64,000 nucleotides of DNA, taken from Pseudomonas citrullilanati. Lineage in GTDB: Bacteria > Pseudomonadota > Gammaproteobacteria > Pseudomonadales > Pseudomonadaceae. The stretch's first letter is position 1. Every line of letters starts with the position of its first letter. The notes under the pieces are model-generated. The model was not told the origin of the DNA and made no database searches. It saw only the letters and a program-made list of their open reading frames with translations. Location: the NCBI RefSeq assembly GCF_030580855.1, contig NZ_JAUQOP010000034.1, positions 1 through 64,000 of the forward strand, written 5' to 3'. Positions 54,239 through 63,311 of the stretch are shown here, piece by piece. The translations under genes were made by a program, and so were the position numbers.

Positions 54239-54985
54239 TCAAGGCCTGTAGAGGTGCGCATGCCCGGCGCGGTACAGCGACGACTCGCTGAACACGTCAT
54301 TGCCCAGCACGCGCCCCACCAGGATCAGCGCCGTGCGGCGAAAGCCCTTGGCCTGGACCTTTTCGGCGATATCGGCCAGCGTCCCCACCACCCAATCCTG
54401 ATCCGGCCATGTGGCCCGGTGGATCACGGCGATCGGGCAATCCGCGCCGTAGTGAGGCCGCAGTTCGCCAAGGATTTTCTCCAGGTGATTGACCCCCAGG
54501 TGCACCGCCAGGGTGGCGCCGTGCTGCGCCAGGCTGCCCAGCGCTTCGCCGGCGGGCATCGTGGTCTTGTCCGCGTAGCGGGTCAGGATGACGCTCTGGG
54601 ACACGTCCGGCAGGGTCAGTTCGGCGCCCAGCAGGGCGGCACAGGCTGACGTGGCGGTGACCCCTGGCACGATCTCGAACGGGATGCCCAGCTCCCGCAG
54701 GCAGCGAATCTGCTCGCCAATGGCGCCGTACAGGCTCGGGTCCCCGGAGTGCACCCGGGCGACGTCCTGGCCCTTGTGGTGCGCGGTCTCGATCAATTCG
54801 ATGATCTGTTCCAGGTGCAGCTCGGCGCTGTTGATCACCTGTTCGGCGCGGTGGCCTTCCAGCACGGCGGTCGGCACCAGGGAGCCGGCGTAGATGATCA
54901 CCGCGCAGTGACGGATCAGCCGCTGGCCCTTGACGGTGATGAGTTCCGGGTCGCCGGGGCCGGCGCCGATGAAGTAAACGGTCAT
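54239..54985 (-). CDS. cobM: Precorrin-4 C11-methyltransferase
   Basis: A 248-residue methyltransferase of aerobic cobalamin synthesis, moving a methyl group from S-adenosylmethionine to C11 of precorrin-4. The family fold is visible from MTVYFIGAGPGDPELITVKG at the start, through VARVHSGDPSLYGAIGEQI near 78 and IPFEIVPGVTATSACAALLG near 103. It is the last gene of the leftward cbtB-cbtA-cobE-cobM set, 74 bases after cobE, and so under the upstream cobalamin riboswitch. Confidence 0.95.
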   Translation of the reverse strand: MTVYFIGAGPGDPELITVKGQRLIRHCAVIIYAGSLVPTAVLEGHRAEQVINSAELHLEQIIELIETAHHKGQDVARVHSGDPSLYGAIGEQIRCLRELGIPFEIVPGVTATSACAALLGAELTLPDVSQSVILTRYADKTTMPAGEALGSLAQHGATLAVHLGVNHLEKILGELRPHYGADCPIAVIHRATWPDQDWVVGTLADIAEKVQAKGFRRTALILVGRVLGNDVFSESSLYRAGHAHLYRP

Positions 54986-55059
54986 GACCGGCTCCTGCAG
55001 GGGGTTAGGTGGCGCTTGAATGAAGATCGCTCATGATCCTGGGCGCGGATTATCGGGAA

Positions 55060-55464
55060 TTACGCCACGACCGCCAAGGCCAGCGTGCTCTTGAGGCCGC
55101 GTTGGCGGGGAATCAGCAACGTGGCCGGTGCCGTGCCTAACCGATCGGCCAAGGCCAGGGCGGCGCTTTCGGCAATGCCGTAGCAGCCGGTCCGTTCGAA
55201 GGCGATGTCGGAACGATGGCTGAGACGGTCTTGGTAACCGGCCAACTGCTCGACACTGAAGCAGACCAGTGGAAGGGCCAACTGCTCGGCCAGTTCCAGC
55301 AGGCCCGGTTCGTCGCGCTTGAGGTCGATGCTGGCCAGGGCCTGCACCTGTTCAAGGCCGATGCCGCGGGCCAGCAGGGTCTGGTCGAGCAGGGCCCGCA
55401 GCGTGCCGGTCGGACAGCCACGCTGGCAGCCCAGGCCGATCACCAGGATCGGCTCGGTGCTCAT
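55060..55464 (-). CDS. cobE: Cobalamin biosynthesis protein CobE
   Basis: A 134-residue protein of the CobE/GbiG C-terminal family, with VIGLGCQRGCPTGTLRALLD at the start and GCYGIAESAALALA near 95. CobE is needed for aerobic corrin synthesis in Pseudomonas but its exact reaction is uncertain. It overlaps the cbtA stop by four bases, so the two are translationally coupled. Confidence 0.93.
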   Translation of the reverse strand: MSTEPILVIGLGCQRGCPTGTLRALLDQTLLARGIGLEQVQALASIDLKRDEPGLLELAEQLALPLVCFSVEQLAGYQDRLSHRSDIAFERTGCYGIAESAALALADRLGTAPATLLIPRQRGLKSTLALAVVA

Positions 55465-56156
55465 GCGTCGTGTTGGGCTTGACCGTCACGACGGAACAGC
55501 CAGGCACTGATCAGGCCCAGGGCCAGCCAGAACGCGACGTTGGTCAGCTGCGAGGCGATCTTGAACTGACTCTCCAGCGCTTCGGGCGCCAGCATCGAGT
55601 GGACTTCGGGCTGCGGTGCGCCGATGACGTGGGGCACCAGCAGGGTCGCCAGCCCCAGCAGCTTGAGCAGCCAATGCCTGCCGAAGGCGAGCAGGGCGAT
55701 GCCCACGGCGGTGGACGCGGCGGTGCCGATCCACCACAGCTGCCGCTGGCCCAGGTCGGCCGCCGCAGTGCCGGGTAACTCCGGCGGCAGGCCCAGGGTC
55801 GGCGCCAGGACGAACGTGGCATAGCCGGCCAGGCCCCAGAGCAGGCCCTGGGCGGTGCGGGTCGGTGCGCGCAGGGTGTAAAGGCCGGCGAGCATCAGCG
55901 CGAAGCCTACCGCCACCACCAGGTTGCCGCCCGTGGTGGAGAGCACGCGCTGCCAGCCGTCTTCCGGCTCCCAGGCTTCGGCATCATGGGTATGGGCAAC
56001 CCCGCCCGCGTGTTCGTGGACTTCGGTCGCCGGGGCTTTTTCGTAGGTCTCGGCCTGGAGGATCAGCGGCGATACCCAGAAACTTTGCAGGAGGGTCAGC
56101 AGCAGGGCGGCCAGCAGTCCGCTGAAACCGGCGGTCTGGGCGATACGCTTGATCAT
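55461..56156 (-). CDS. cbtA: Cobalt transporter subunit CbtA
   Basis: A 231-residue membrane protein with five predicted helices, a His-rich loop after the first helix (HEHAGGVAHTHDAEAW near 45) for metal capture, and the later LLGLATLLVPHVIGAPQ. CbtA with CbtB forms a predicted cobalt importer, typically controlled by a cobalamin riboswitch. The start MIKRIAQTAG is used; it lies 10 bases after cbtB. The gene order matches the family's usual cluster. Confidence 0.94.
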   Translation of the reverse strand: MIKRIAQTAGFSGLLAALLLTLLQSFWVSPLILQAETYEKAPATEVHEHAGGVAHTHDAEAWEPEDGWQRVLSTTGGNLVVAVGFALMLAGLYTLRAPTRTAQGLLWGLAGYATFVLAPTLGLPPELPGTAAADLGQRQLWWIGTAASTAVGIALLAFGRHWLLKLLGLATLLVPHVIGAPQPEVHSMLAPEALESQFKIASQLTNVAFWLALGLISAWLFRRDGQAQHDA

Positions 56157-56166
56157 GTCGTCGGTC

Positions 56167-56355
56167 TCAATGGCAAGGGAAGGCGGCGCTGTGGCGGGTA
56201 TCGTGGGCGGCGTTGTGCACCGCTTCGATATGGGAGAAACCGGCGAAATAGACCAGCCCGGCACCCAGGATCGAGGCGAGGATCGCCGCGCTCAGGCGTT
56301 GGCTCAGGGTCGTGGTGCTACTGGCGGTGCGGACGGTGCTGCTGATGCTCGACAT
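56167..56355 (-). CDS. cbtB: Cobalt transporter subunit CbtB
   Basis: A 62-residue membrane protein with one helix (LSAAILASILGAGLVYFAG) and a C-terminal His motif, HNAAHDTRHSAAFPCH, characteristic of CbtB and probably the cobalt-binding end. The start MSSISSTVRT fits GGAAGCGCC upstream. It is the first gene after the leftward cobalamin riboswitch, with a leader of about 120 bases between. Confidence 0.93.
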   Translation of the reverse strand: MSSISSTVRTASSTTTLSQRLSAAILASILGAGLVYFAGFSHIEAVHNAAHDTRHSAAFPCH

Positions 56356-56476
56356 GGCGCTTCCCTCTGTTCTTGTCGGGTCCAGTGGGTGAATCGAGCG
56401 CAATGAAAGCCCGGGCGCAGGCCGCCAGGGTTCGAACAGCGCCCGCCCACCGCGGGTTTGTTGATGCTTGAGTCAT

Positions 56477-56668
56477 GGGCCGGTCTCCGGGCTCGCGAGG
56501 GGCAGGGGCTGAGCCTTGCCTGCAAGCGTCACCTTCCCATGCCGTGGGCACAGTGGTTCAGACGCTTCGCTCGCTTACCGTTGCGGGGGCAGCACCGGAC
56601 TGACGTGGCCTTGAAGTAAGCACACGATTCACCGGTTTCCCGTTTCACCCTGTGAAGGGCACCCGTAA
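56477..56668 (-). promoter_or_regulatory. Cobalamin riboswitch upstream of cbtBA-cobE-cobM
   Basis: On the minus strand the order GGGAAACCGGTG, GCCCCCGCAACGGTAAGC, CCACTGTG, GCATGGGAAGG and the B12-box-like AGCCCGGAGACCGGCC is the conserved core of cobalamin riboswitches. It should repress the downstream cobalt-uptake genes when adenosylcobalamin or another cobalamin is plentiful. Confidence 0.92.
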
Positions 56669-56673
56669 CGAGT

Positions 56674-56747
56674 GGTTTGTATAGCGGGTTCTGTTAGCCC
56701 AACTTCGAATGCCAGAAGTTGAGCTAACAGAACCCGCTACGCAAACC
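56674..56747. repeat. Long inverted repeat between the two riboswitches
   Basis: Two 33-base arms around the loop GAATGCCA are complementary apart from three mismatches, centred on GCGGGTTCTGTTAG/CTAACAGAACCCGC. It starts next to the 5' end of the leftward riboswitch. It differs from the window's REP families. Confidence 0.8.
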
Positions 56748-56820
56748 ATGCACAGGAGAGCACGGGCGGGGGCGGGGCGTCAAATTGGCGGAGATTGTCA
56801 GGCTGACGCCGCGTTGCGTC

Positions 56821-56913
56821 CATCGCGAGCAAGCTCGCTCCCACAGGGGATCTGCATTGGCTTCAAATATCGGGCTCGACAGAAATCCTGTGGGAGCGAG
56901 CTTGCTCGCGATG
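56821..56913. repeat. REP doublet between divergent cob operons
   Basis: CATCGCGAGCAAGCTCGCTC and GAGCGAGCTTGCTCGCGATG face outward on either side of about 40 bases, close to the rightward riboswitch. Confidence 0.9.
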
Positions 56914-56981
56914 AGGTCCGCCCATGCACCACAGAACGCTCAGGAGATTGACCCGCCCCCGCACCCTGCGTAGCCTTGCGC

Positions 56982-57174
56982 CTTCGAGGTTCTTCGGTTT
57001 CGCGCCGAAGCTAAGAAGGGAACGCGGTCCAAGCCGCGGCTGCCCCCGCAACTGTGAACGGTGCTGTTTCTGCAAGGCCACTGTGCATGCCATTTCTACA
57101 ATGGACACACGGGAAGGCGCAGTCATCGCCAGTCGAAAGACTGGCCCGCCGTCAGCCAGGAGACCTGCCTCGAG
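56982..57174 (+). promoter_or_regulatory. Cobalamin riboswitch upstream of cobW-cobN
   Basis: GAAGGGAACGCGGT, GGCTGCCCCCGCAACTGTGA, GCCACTGTGC, GGGAAGGCGC and the B12 box GTCAGCCAGGAGACCTGCC (57151-57169) occur in the order of a cobalamin riboswitch. The cobW start is about 110 bases downstream. Confidence 0.94.
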
Positions 57175-57284
57175 ACCGATTCTCACTACAACCGGGCGGG
57201 GTGATCCGGTGGCGAAATCTTCCGCGCACGCCCGTGCCTGCGGTCGTCGTCCCGTTTGCCCGCCACCTTGCCAAAGGGCATCCG

Positions 57285-58349
57285 ATGAAAACACTGGCCA
57301 AACTTCCCGTCACCATCGTCACCGGTTTCCTCGGCTCGGGTAAGACCACGTTGCTGCGGCACATGCTCGACAACGCCCAGGGCCGCCGCATCGCGGTGAT
57401 CGTCAACGAGTTCGGCGAGCTGGGCATCGACGGCGAGATCCTCAAGCAGTGCTCCATCGGTTGCACCGAAGAAGAAGCCAACGGCCGCGTCTATGAACTG
57501 GCCAACGGTTGCCTGTGCTGCACGGTGCAGGAGGAATTCTTCCCGGTAATGCGTGAACTGGTGACGCGGCGCGGCGACCTTGACCACATCCTTATCGAAA
57601 CCTCCGGCCTGGCCTTGCCCAAGCCGCTGGTCCAGGCTTTCCAGTGGCCGGAAATCCGCAGCGCCTGCACCGTCGACGCGGTCATCACCGTGGTCGACAG
57701 CCCGGCCGTGGCCGCCGGCACCTTCGCCGCCTTCCCCGACCAGGTCGACGCCATGCGCAAACTCGACCCGAACCTGGATCACGAATCGCCGCTGCACGAA
57801 CTGTTCGCCGATCAATTGGCGAGCGCCGACCTGGTGATCCTCAACAAGGCTGACTTGATCAGCCCCGAGGACCTGGCGAAAGTCCGCCTGGAAGTGGCCG
57901 AGGAGCTGCCGCCGGCGGTCAAGGTCATCGAAGCCAGCAGCGGTCGCCTGCCGCTGGACGTGCTGATCGGCCTGGGTGCGGGCTCCGAAGAGCACATCGA
58001 CGGCCGCCACAGCCATCACGACCATCACCATGAGGGCGACGAGGATGACCACGATCACGACGCTTTCGATTCCATTTCCATCGAACTGCCCCAGGCCGAC
58101 GAGAGCCTGTTGCTGGACGCGCTGACCCAACTGGTGGTGCAACACGGCGTGCTGCGGGTCAAGGGCTTCGCGGCCATCCCGAACAAGCCGATGCGCCTGC
58201 TGGTGCAGGGCGTCGGCACGCGTTTCGACAAGCATTTCGATCGCCCGTGGGGCGCCGACGAAGCGCGAGTCACCCGCCTGGTGCTGATCGGCCAGGCGCT
58301 CGATGCGGGGCTGCTCGAAGCGCAGTTGCGCGCCGCCCTCAGCGCCTAA
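57285..58349 (+). CDS. cobW: Cobalamin biosynthesis GTPase CobW
   Basis: A 354-residue G3E GTPase. The P-loop is GFLGSGKTTLLRH near 16, the metal-binding CxCC motif is ANGCLCCTVQEEF near 78, and the GTPase NKAD motif appears as ILNKADLISPED near 190. A His/Asp/Glu-rich stretch at about 243-266 probably binds metal before the CobW C-terminal domain. CobW is thought to be a cobalt chaperone for CobN. It is directly downstream of a cobalamin riboswitch and three bases from cobN. MKTLAKLPVT is the start used; upstream frame sequence lies in the riboswitch. Confidence 0.95.
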   Translation: MKTLAKLPVTIVTGFLGSGKTTLLRHMLDNAQGRRIAVIVNEFGELGIDGEILKQCSIGCTEEEANGRVYELANGCLCCTVQEEFFPVMRELVTRRGDLDHILIETSGLALPKPLVQAFQWPEIRSACTVDAVITVVDSPAVAAGTFAAFPDQVDAMRKLDPNLDHESPLHELFADQLASADLVILNKADLISPEDLAKVRLEVAEELPPAVKVIEASSGRLPLDVLIGLGAGSEEHIDGRHSHHDHHHEGDEDDHDHDAFDSISIELPQADESLLLDALTQLVVQHGVLRVKGFAAIPNKPMRLLVQGVGTRFDKHFDRPWGADEARVTRLVLIGQALDAGLLEAQLRAALSA

Positions 58350-58352
58350 GCC

Positions 58353-61300
58353 ATGCACCTGCTCAGGACCCAGCCGGGCGGCTTCGTAGCGGACGACAAC
58401 ATTGCCGACCTGGGGCAGTCTCCCGCCGAGCTGGTGATCCTGTGCAGCGGCGATTCCAGCCTGGCGCTGCTGGCCGAAGCGGCGCGGCAGTTGCCGGATG
58501 ACTACCCACAGTTCCGCCTCGCCAACCCGATGCAGGTGCAGAACCATGCCTCGGTGGACCTGTACGTCGAAGACGTGCTGCGCCATGCCAAGGTCATCCT
58601 GTTGTCGCTGCATGGCGGCATCGGCTATTGGCGCTACGGCATCGAACGGTTGATGGAACTGGCCGGCCGCGGGGTGACGTTGATCCTGGTGCCGGGGGAC
58701 GATCGCCCGGACCCGGAACTGAGCGACCTCAGCAACGTGCCGGTCGAGGGGCGCGACCGCCTCTGGCAGTTCTTGCGCCAGGGCGGCCTGGATAACGCCC
58801 TGAATCTGTTCTACAACCTCGGCAGCCAATGGTTCGGTCGCGATTATTCGTGGGCCGAACCGCAGGCGCTGCCGCGCACCGCGATCTATCACCCGCAACA
58901 GACGCGCGCCAGCCTCGACGACTGGCGGGACGACTGGCAGGCCGCCCAGCCGGTGGCGGCGGTGCTGTTCTATCGCTCGCACCTGCAAGCGGCGAACACC
59001 GCGTTCATCGACGTGTTCTGCCAGCGCCTGCACGCGGCGGGGCTCAACCCGCTGCCCATCGCCGTGGCGAGCCTCAAGGAGCCCGCCTGCCTGGCGCAGG
59101 TCGAGGATTGGCTGGATGAAGTCGAGGCGGGGGTGATCCTCAACACCACCGGGTTCGCCCAATCCAGCCCGGAAGCGCCCCACCTGCGGCCGTTTCGCCG
59201 CGACATCCCGGTGATCCAGGCCATCTGCGCCCAGGACAACGAACCCGGCTGGCGTGCCAGCGAGCAAGGCCTGGGCCCCCGCGACCTGGCGATGCACATC
59301 GCCTTGCCGGAACTGGACGGGCGCATCATCAGCCGGCCCATCAGTTTCAAGGACCTGGCCTGGCGCAGCGAACGCAGCCAGAGCGATGTGGTCTGCTACC
59401 GGGCCGTGCCCGAACGGATGGATTTCGTCGCCGAACTGGCCCAGCGCTGGACCCTCCTGGCGCGCCTGCCCAACGCAGAAAAGCGCGTGGCGCTGATCCT
59501 CGCCAACTACCCGACCCGGGACGGGCGCATTGGCAACGGCGTCGGCCTCGACACCCCGGCGGCGGCGCTGAATATCCTGCGCGCCATGCAAGCCGAGGGC
59601 TATCCACTGCCGGCCGAACTGCCGGCGAACGGTACGGCGTTGATCCAGCAATTGCTCGGTGGGGTCAGCAACGACCTGGACAGTCTCGACCTGCGACCGT
59701 GCCACCAGAGCCTGGCCGTCGAAGCCTACCAGGCCATGTTCGACGCGCTGCCTGAAGCCAACCGCCAGGCGGTGCTGGCGCGCTGGGGCTCGCCCGGGCA
59801 GGACCCGATGTTCCGCGAGGGACGCCTGATGATCGCCGGCCTGCGCCTGGGCCTGACGTTCGTCGGCATCCAGCCGGCGCGGGGCTACCAGGTCGATCCG
59901 AGCGCGGTCTATCACGACCCGGACCTGGTGCCGCCCCATGGCTACCTGGCGTTCTATTTCTGGTTGCGCCACACCTACGGCGCCCACGCGCTGATCCACG
60001 TTGGCAAGCACGGCAATCTCGAATGGCTGCCGGGCAAGGGCGTCGGCCTGTCGGAAAGCTGTTGGCCGGACGCGCTGCTGGGATCGCTGCCGAACATCTA
60101 TCCGTTCATCGTCAACGACCCGGGCGAGGGCGCCCAGGCCAAGCGCCGCACCCAGGCAGTGATCATCGATCACCTGATGCCGCCGCTGACCCGCGCCGAA
60201 ACCTACGGACCGCTGCGCAACCTTGAATTGCTGGCTGACGAATACTACGAGGCGCAACTGCTCGATCCGCGCCGCGCCCGGGAGTTGCAACGGGACATCC
60301 TGGACCTGGTGCGCGAGACCCACATCGACCGCGAACTGGCGCTGGACGCCGATGCCGACGCGGCGGTCTGGCTGCCGCGCCTGGACACCTACCTGTGCGA
60401 CCTGAAGGAGTCGCAGATCCGCGATGGCCTGCACATCTTTGGCGAGTCGCCCGGCGGGCGGCTGCGCATCGACACCTTGCTGGCGTTGCTGCGCATTCCC
60501 CGTGGCGACGGCAAGGGGGCGCAGTCGAGCCTGTTGCGGGCGTTGTCCCAGGCTTTCGGGCTGGGCTTCGATCCGCTGGATGGTGCCTTGGCCGAGCCCT
60601 GGACCGGCGCCTGTCCCGCGGCGTTGCAACAGGTCAGCACGGACCCCTGGCGCACCGTCGGTGATACCCGCGAGCGCCTGGAACTGTTCGCGGCGCGTCT
60701 GATCGAGCAGGCGCTGGAGGGCGACATCGATTCGCTGGATGCGCCGGGTTGGGACGCGGTGCGCGGCATCGTCGACCACCTGCGCGCCGTCGTCGCCCCG
60801 CGCCTGGACGCCTGCGGCCCGGCGGAGATGCGCGGACTGCTCGACGCCCTGGGCGGGCGCTTCGTCCCGGCCGGCCCCAGCGGTGCGCCGAGTCGCGGCC
60901 GCCTGGACGTGCTGCCCACCGGGCGCAACTTCTTCTCGGTGGACGTGCGCAACCTGCCCACCACCACGGCGTGGCGCATCGGTTTCCAGTCGGCCAACCT
61001 GATTCTCGAACGGCACTTGCAGGATCATGGCGATCACCTGCGCCAGCTCGGCCTGTCGGTGTGGGGCACCGCCACCATGCGCACGGGCGGCGACGACATC
61101 GCCCAGGCCATGGCGCTGATGGGCGTGCGCCCGGTGTGGGCCACGGGCAGCCAGCGGGTGGACGATTTCGAGATCCTGCCGCTGAGCCTGCTGGATCGGC
61201 CCCGGGTCGATGTGACGCTGCGGGTTTCCGGATTCTTCCGCGACGCCTTCGCCAACCTGATCCGCTTGTTCGATGCGGCGGTGCAGGCCGTTGCCGCCCT

Positions 61301-62114
61301 CGATGAACCGGCCGACCTGAACCCCCTGGCGGCCAAGGTTCGCAGCGAACGGGAAAGCCTCCTGGCGGCAGGCCTTGCCCCGGACGCGGCGTCCCGACAG
61401 GCCGGCTGGCGGATCTTCGGCGCCAAGCCGGGCGCCTATGGCGCGGGCGTGCAGGGGGCCATCGACGGGCGCCTGTGGCAGAGCCGCGAGGACCTGGCCG
61501 AGGTGTACCTGAGTTGGGGCGGTTACGCCTACGGTGCCAGCGATGAAGGCACTGCCGCGCGGGAGCCGTTCGCCCGGCGCTTGAGCCAGGTGCAGGCGGT
61601 GTTGCAGAACCAGGACAACCGCGAGCACGACGTGCTCGATTCCAATGACTACTACCAGTTCCAGGGCGGCATGCTGGCAGCGGCGCAGACCCTCAGTGGC
61701 CAGGCGACGGCCAGTTACCACGGCGACCACAGCCAGCCGGACCTGCCGCGCATTCGCACCCTCAAGGAAGAGCTCAACCGCGTCATCCGTTCCCGGGCGG
61801 CCAACCCGAAGTGGATCGACGGGGTCAAGCGCCACGGCTACAAAGGTGCGTTCGAGCTGGCGGCGACGGTGGACAACCTGTTCGCCTTCGACGCCACCAC
61901 GCAGCTGATCGACGATCACCAGTACGCGTTGCTGGCCGATGCCTACCTGCTCGACCCCGACACCCGGGAATTCGTCCGCCAGCACAACCCCGATGCCCTG
62001 CGCGACATGACCGAGCGCATGCTCGAAGCGCAGCAGCGGGGGATGTGGCAGGCACCGGGCGAGTACCGCGAGGCGCTGGAGAATTTGCTGCTGGACATAG
62101 AGGAAGATGGCTGA
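58353..62114 (+). CDS. cobN: Aerobic cobaltochelatase large subunit CobN
   Basis: A 1253-residue subunit that binds hydrogenobyrinic acid a,c-diamide and cobalt, inserting the metal with ATP spent by AAA+ partner subunits. Recognisable parts are LHGGIGYWRYGIERLMELAG near 88, HVGKHGNLEWLPGKGVGLSE near 550, and the terminal IDDHQYALLADAYLLDPDTR. Length is typical. It follows cobW by three bases; chlD, encoding the motor subunits, comes after a REP pair. No cobS or cobT gene is present here, so the ChlD products probably serve as partners. Confidence 0.96.
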   Translation: MHLLRTQPGGFVADDNIADLGQSPAELVILCSGDSSLALLAEAARQLPDDYPQFRLANPMQVQNHASVDLYVEDVLRHAKVILLSLHGGIGYWRYGIERLMELAGRGVTLILVPGDDRPDPELSDLSNVPVEGRDRLWQFLRQGGLDNALNLFYNLGSQWFGRDYSWAEPQALPRTAIYHPQQTRASLDDWRDDWQAAQPVAAVLFYRSHLQAANTAFIDVFCQRLHAAGLNPLPIAVASLKEPACLAQVEDWLDEVEAGVILNTTGFAQSSPEAPHLRPFRRDIPVIQAICAQDNEPGWRASEQGLGPRDLAMHIALPELDGRIISRPISFKDLAWRSERSQSDVVCYRAVPERMDFVAELAQRWTLLARLPNAEKRVALILANYPTRDGRIGNGVGLDTPAAALNILRAMQAEGYPLPAELPANGTALIQQLLGGVSNDLDSLDLRPCHQSLAVEAYQAMFDALPEANRQAVLARWGSPGQDPMFREGRLMIAGLRLGLTFVGIQPARGYQVDPSAVYHDPDLVPPHGYLAFYFWLRHTYGAHALIHVGKHGNLEWLPGKGVGLSESCWPDALLGSLPNIYPFIVNDPGEGAQAKRRTQAVIIDHLMPPLTRAETYGPLRNLELLADEYYEAQLLDPRRARELQRDILDLVRETHIDRELALDADADAAVWLPRLDTYLCDLKESQIRDGLHIFGESPGGRLRIDTLLALLRIPRGDGKGAQSSLLRALSQAFGLGFDPLDGALAEPWTGACPAALQQVSTDPWRTVGDTRERLELFAARLIEQALEGDIDSLDAPGWDAVRGIVDHLRAVVAPRLDACGPAEMRGLLDALGGRFVPAGPSGAPSRGRLDVLPTGRNFFSVDVRNLPTTTAWRIGFQSANLILERHLQDHGDHLRQLGLSVWGTATMRTGGDDIAQAMALMGVRPVWATGSQRVDDFEILPLSLLDRPRVDVTLRVSGFFRDAFANLIRLFDAAVQAVAALDEPADLNPLAAKVRSERESLLAAGLAPDAASRQAGWRIFGAKPGAYGAGVQGAIDGRLWQSREDLAEVYLSWGGYAYGASDEGTAAREPFARRLSQVQAVLQNQDNREHDVLDSNDYYQFQGGMLAAAQTLSGQATASYHGDHSQPDLPRIRTLKEELNRVIRSRAANPKWIDGVKRHGYKGAFELAATVDNLFAFDATTQLIDDHQYALLADAYLLDPDTREFVRQHNPDALRDMTERMLEAQQRGMWQAPGEYREALENLLLDIEEDG

Positions 62115-62159
62115 CGTGCCCGCTCAGCAGGCTAGACATAACCCTGTAATGGGCTGACC

Positions 62160-62260
62160 TGTGGCGAGGGGATTTATCCCCGCTGGGTTGCGAAGCGACC
62201 CCCTAGTCCATGTTGTGGGCCTGCTTCGCAGTCCAGCGGGGATAAATCCCCTCGCCACAA
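62160..62260. repeat. Inverted REP pair, GGGGATTTATCCCC type
   Basis: TGTGGCGAGGGGATTTATCC and GGATAAATCCCCTCGCCACA face each other between cobN and chlD. It is the sister of the copy at 8665-8798. Confidence 0.92.
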
Positions 62261-62306
62261 GTACTCTATTCACATTGACGTCACCGACCAACCTTGAGAA
62301 TCAGAC

Positions 62307-63311
62307 ATGACCGACACCCCCCATTTCCCGCTTTCCGCCGTGGTCGGCGCCGATGACTTGAAACTGGCGCTGTGCCTGGCCGCCATCGACCCGAAGATCG
62401 GCGGGGTGCTGATCGAAGGGCCGCGGGGCATGGCCAAGTCCACCCTGGCCCGGGGCCTGGCGGATCTGCTGGCCAGCGGTCAGTTCGTCACCTTGCCCCT
62501 GGGGGCGACCGAGGAACGCCTGGTGGGCACCCTCGACCTGGACGCGGCGCTGGGGGAAGGGCGCGCGCGGTTCTCTCCCGGGGTGCTGGCCAAGGCCGAC
62601 GGCGGCGTGTTGTACGTCGATGAGGTGAACCTGCTGCCCGATCACTTGGTGGACTTGCTGCTGGACGTGGCGGCCAGTGGCACCAACCTGATCGAGCGCG
62701 ACGGCATTTCCCACCGGCACCCGGCGCGTTTCGTGCTGATCGGCACCATGAACCCGGAAGAGGGCGAGTTGCGCCCGCAATTGCTCGATCGGTTTGGCCT
62801 GGACGTGGCCCTCGACGGCCATACCCCGCCGGCTGAACGCGGGCAGATCATTCGGCGGCGATTGGATTTCGACCAGGATCCGGCGGCCTTCTGTGTGCAA
62901 TGGGAAACCGCCCAGCAGTCGTTGCGTGAACGCTGCCAGCAGGCGCGCGACCGGTTGGCCGGAATCGCCCTGGATGACAGGGCGTTGGCGCAGATTACCG
63001 AGCGCTGTTTCGCCGCCGGGGTCGATGGCTTGCGCGCCGACCTGGTCTGGTTGCGGGCGGCCCGGGCCCATGCCGCTTGGCGTGGCGCGCAGGCCATTGC
63101 CGACGAAGACGTCGACGCGGTCGCCGAGTTTGCCTTGCGCCACCGGCGGCGTGGGCACGGCGCCCCGGCACCCGAGCCGTCCCAGGCGCCCGGGACGAGC
63201 GACCGCGAGGCCCGATCCAGTGAAGGCCAGGGCCAGTGGGGCGACCTGCCGGCCCGGGCCTTGCCCACCGGTGCGCGACGTGACGTGCCGAGCTGGCCAA
63301 AAAAGCCCTAG
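62307..63311 (+). CDS. chlD: Cobaltochelatase AAA+ subunit (ChlI-like), zero-frame product of chlD
   Basis: A 334-residue AAA+ ATPase. Walker A is EGPRGMAKSTLARG near 38, Walker B is GGVLYVDEVNLLPDHLVDLL near 98, sensor 1 is VLIGTMNPEEGELRPQLLDR near 143, and a Pro/Gly-rich linker begins near 285. It ends VPSWPKKP-stop. Just before the stop is a slippery A_AAA_AAG and just after it a 14-bp hairpin; a -1 shift continues without a stop through the VWA region to 63967, giving a 553-residue ChlD-type subunit. So one gene may supply both the short motor subunit and the long one that contacts CobN. Confidence 0.92.
   Translation: MTDTPHFPLSAVVGADDLKLALCLAAIDPKIGGVLIEGPRGMAKSTLARGLADLLASGQFVTLPLGATEERLVGTLDLDAALGEGRARFSPGVLAKADGGVLYVDEVNLLPDHLVDLLLDVAASGTNLIERDGISHRHPARFVLIGTMNPEEGELRPQLLDRFGLDVALDGHTPPAERGQIIRRRLDFDQDPAAFCVQWETAQQSLRERCQQARDRLAGIALDDRALAQITERCFAAGVDGLRADLVWLRAARAHAAWRGAQAIADEDVDAVAEFALRHRRRGHGAPAPEPSQAPGTSDREARSSEGQGQWGDLPARALPTGARRDVPSWPKKP

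Noticed and set aside
57186..61985. Leftward open frame of about 1600 codons opposite cobW and cobN
   Set aside because: It is the mirror of high-GC coding sequence on the other strand, has no family motif or ribosome-binding site, and contradicts two clear genes.
63299..63311. chlD frame break as a sequencing error
   Set aside because: An A-run is a common place for errors, but the exact A_AAA_AAG heptamer, correct -1 frame, five-base spacer and 14-bp stem together argue for a programmed site. Raw reads would settle it.
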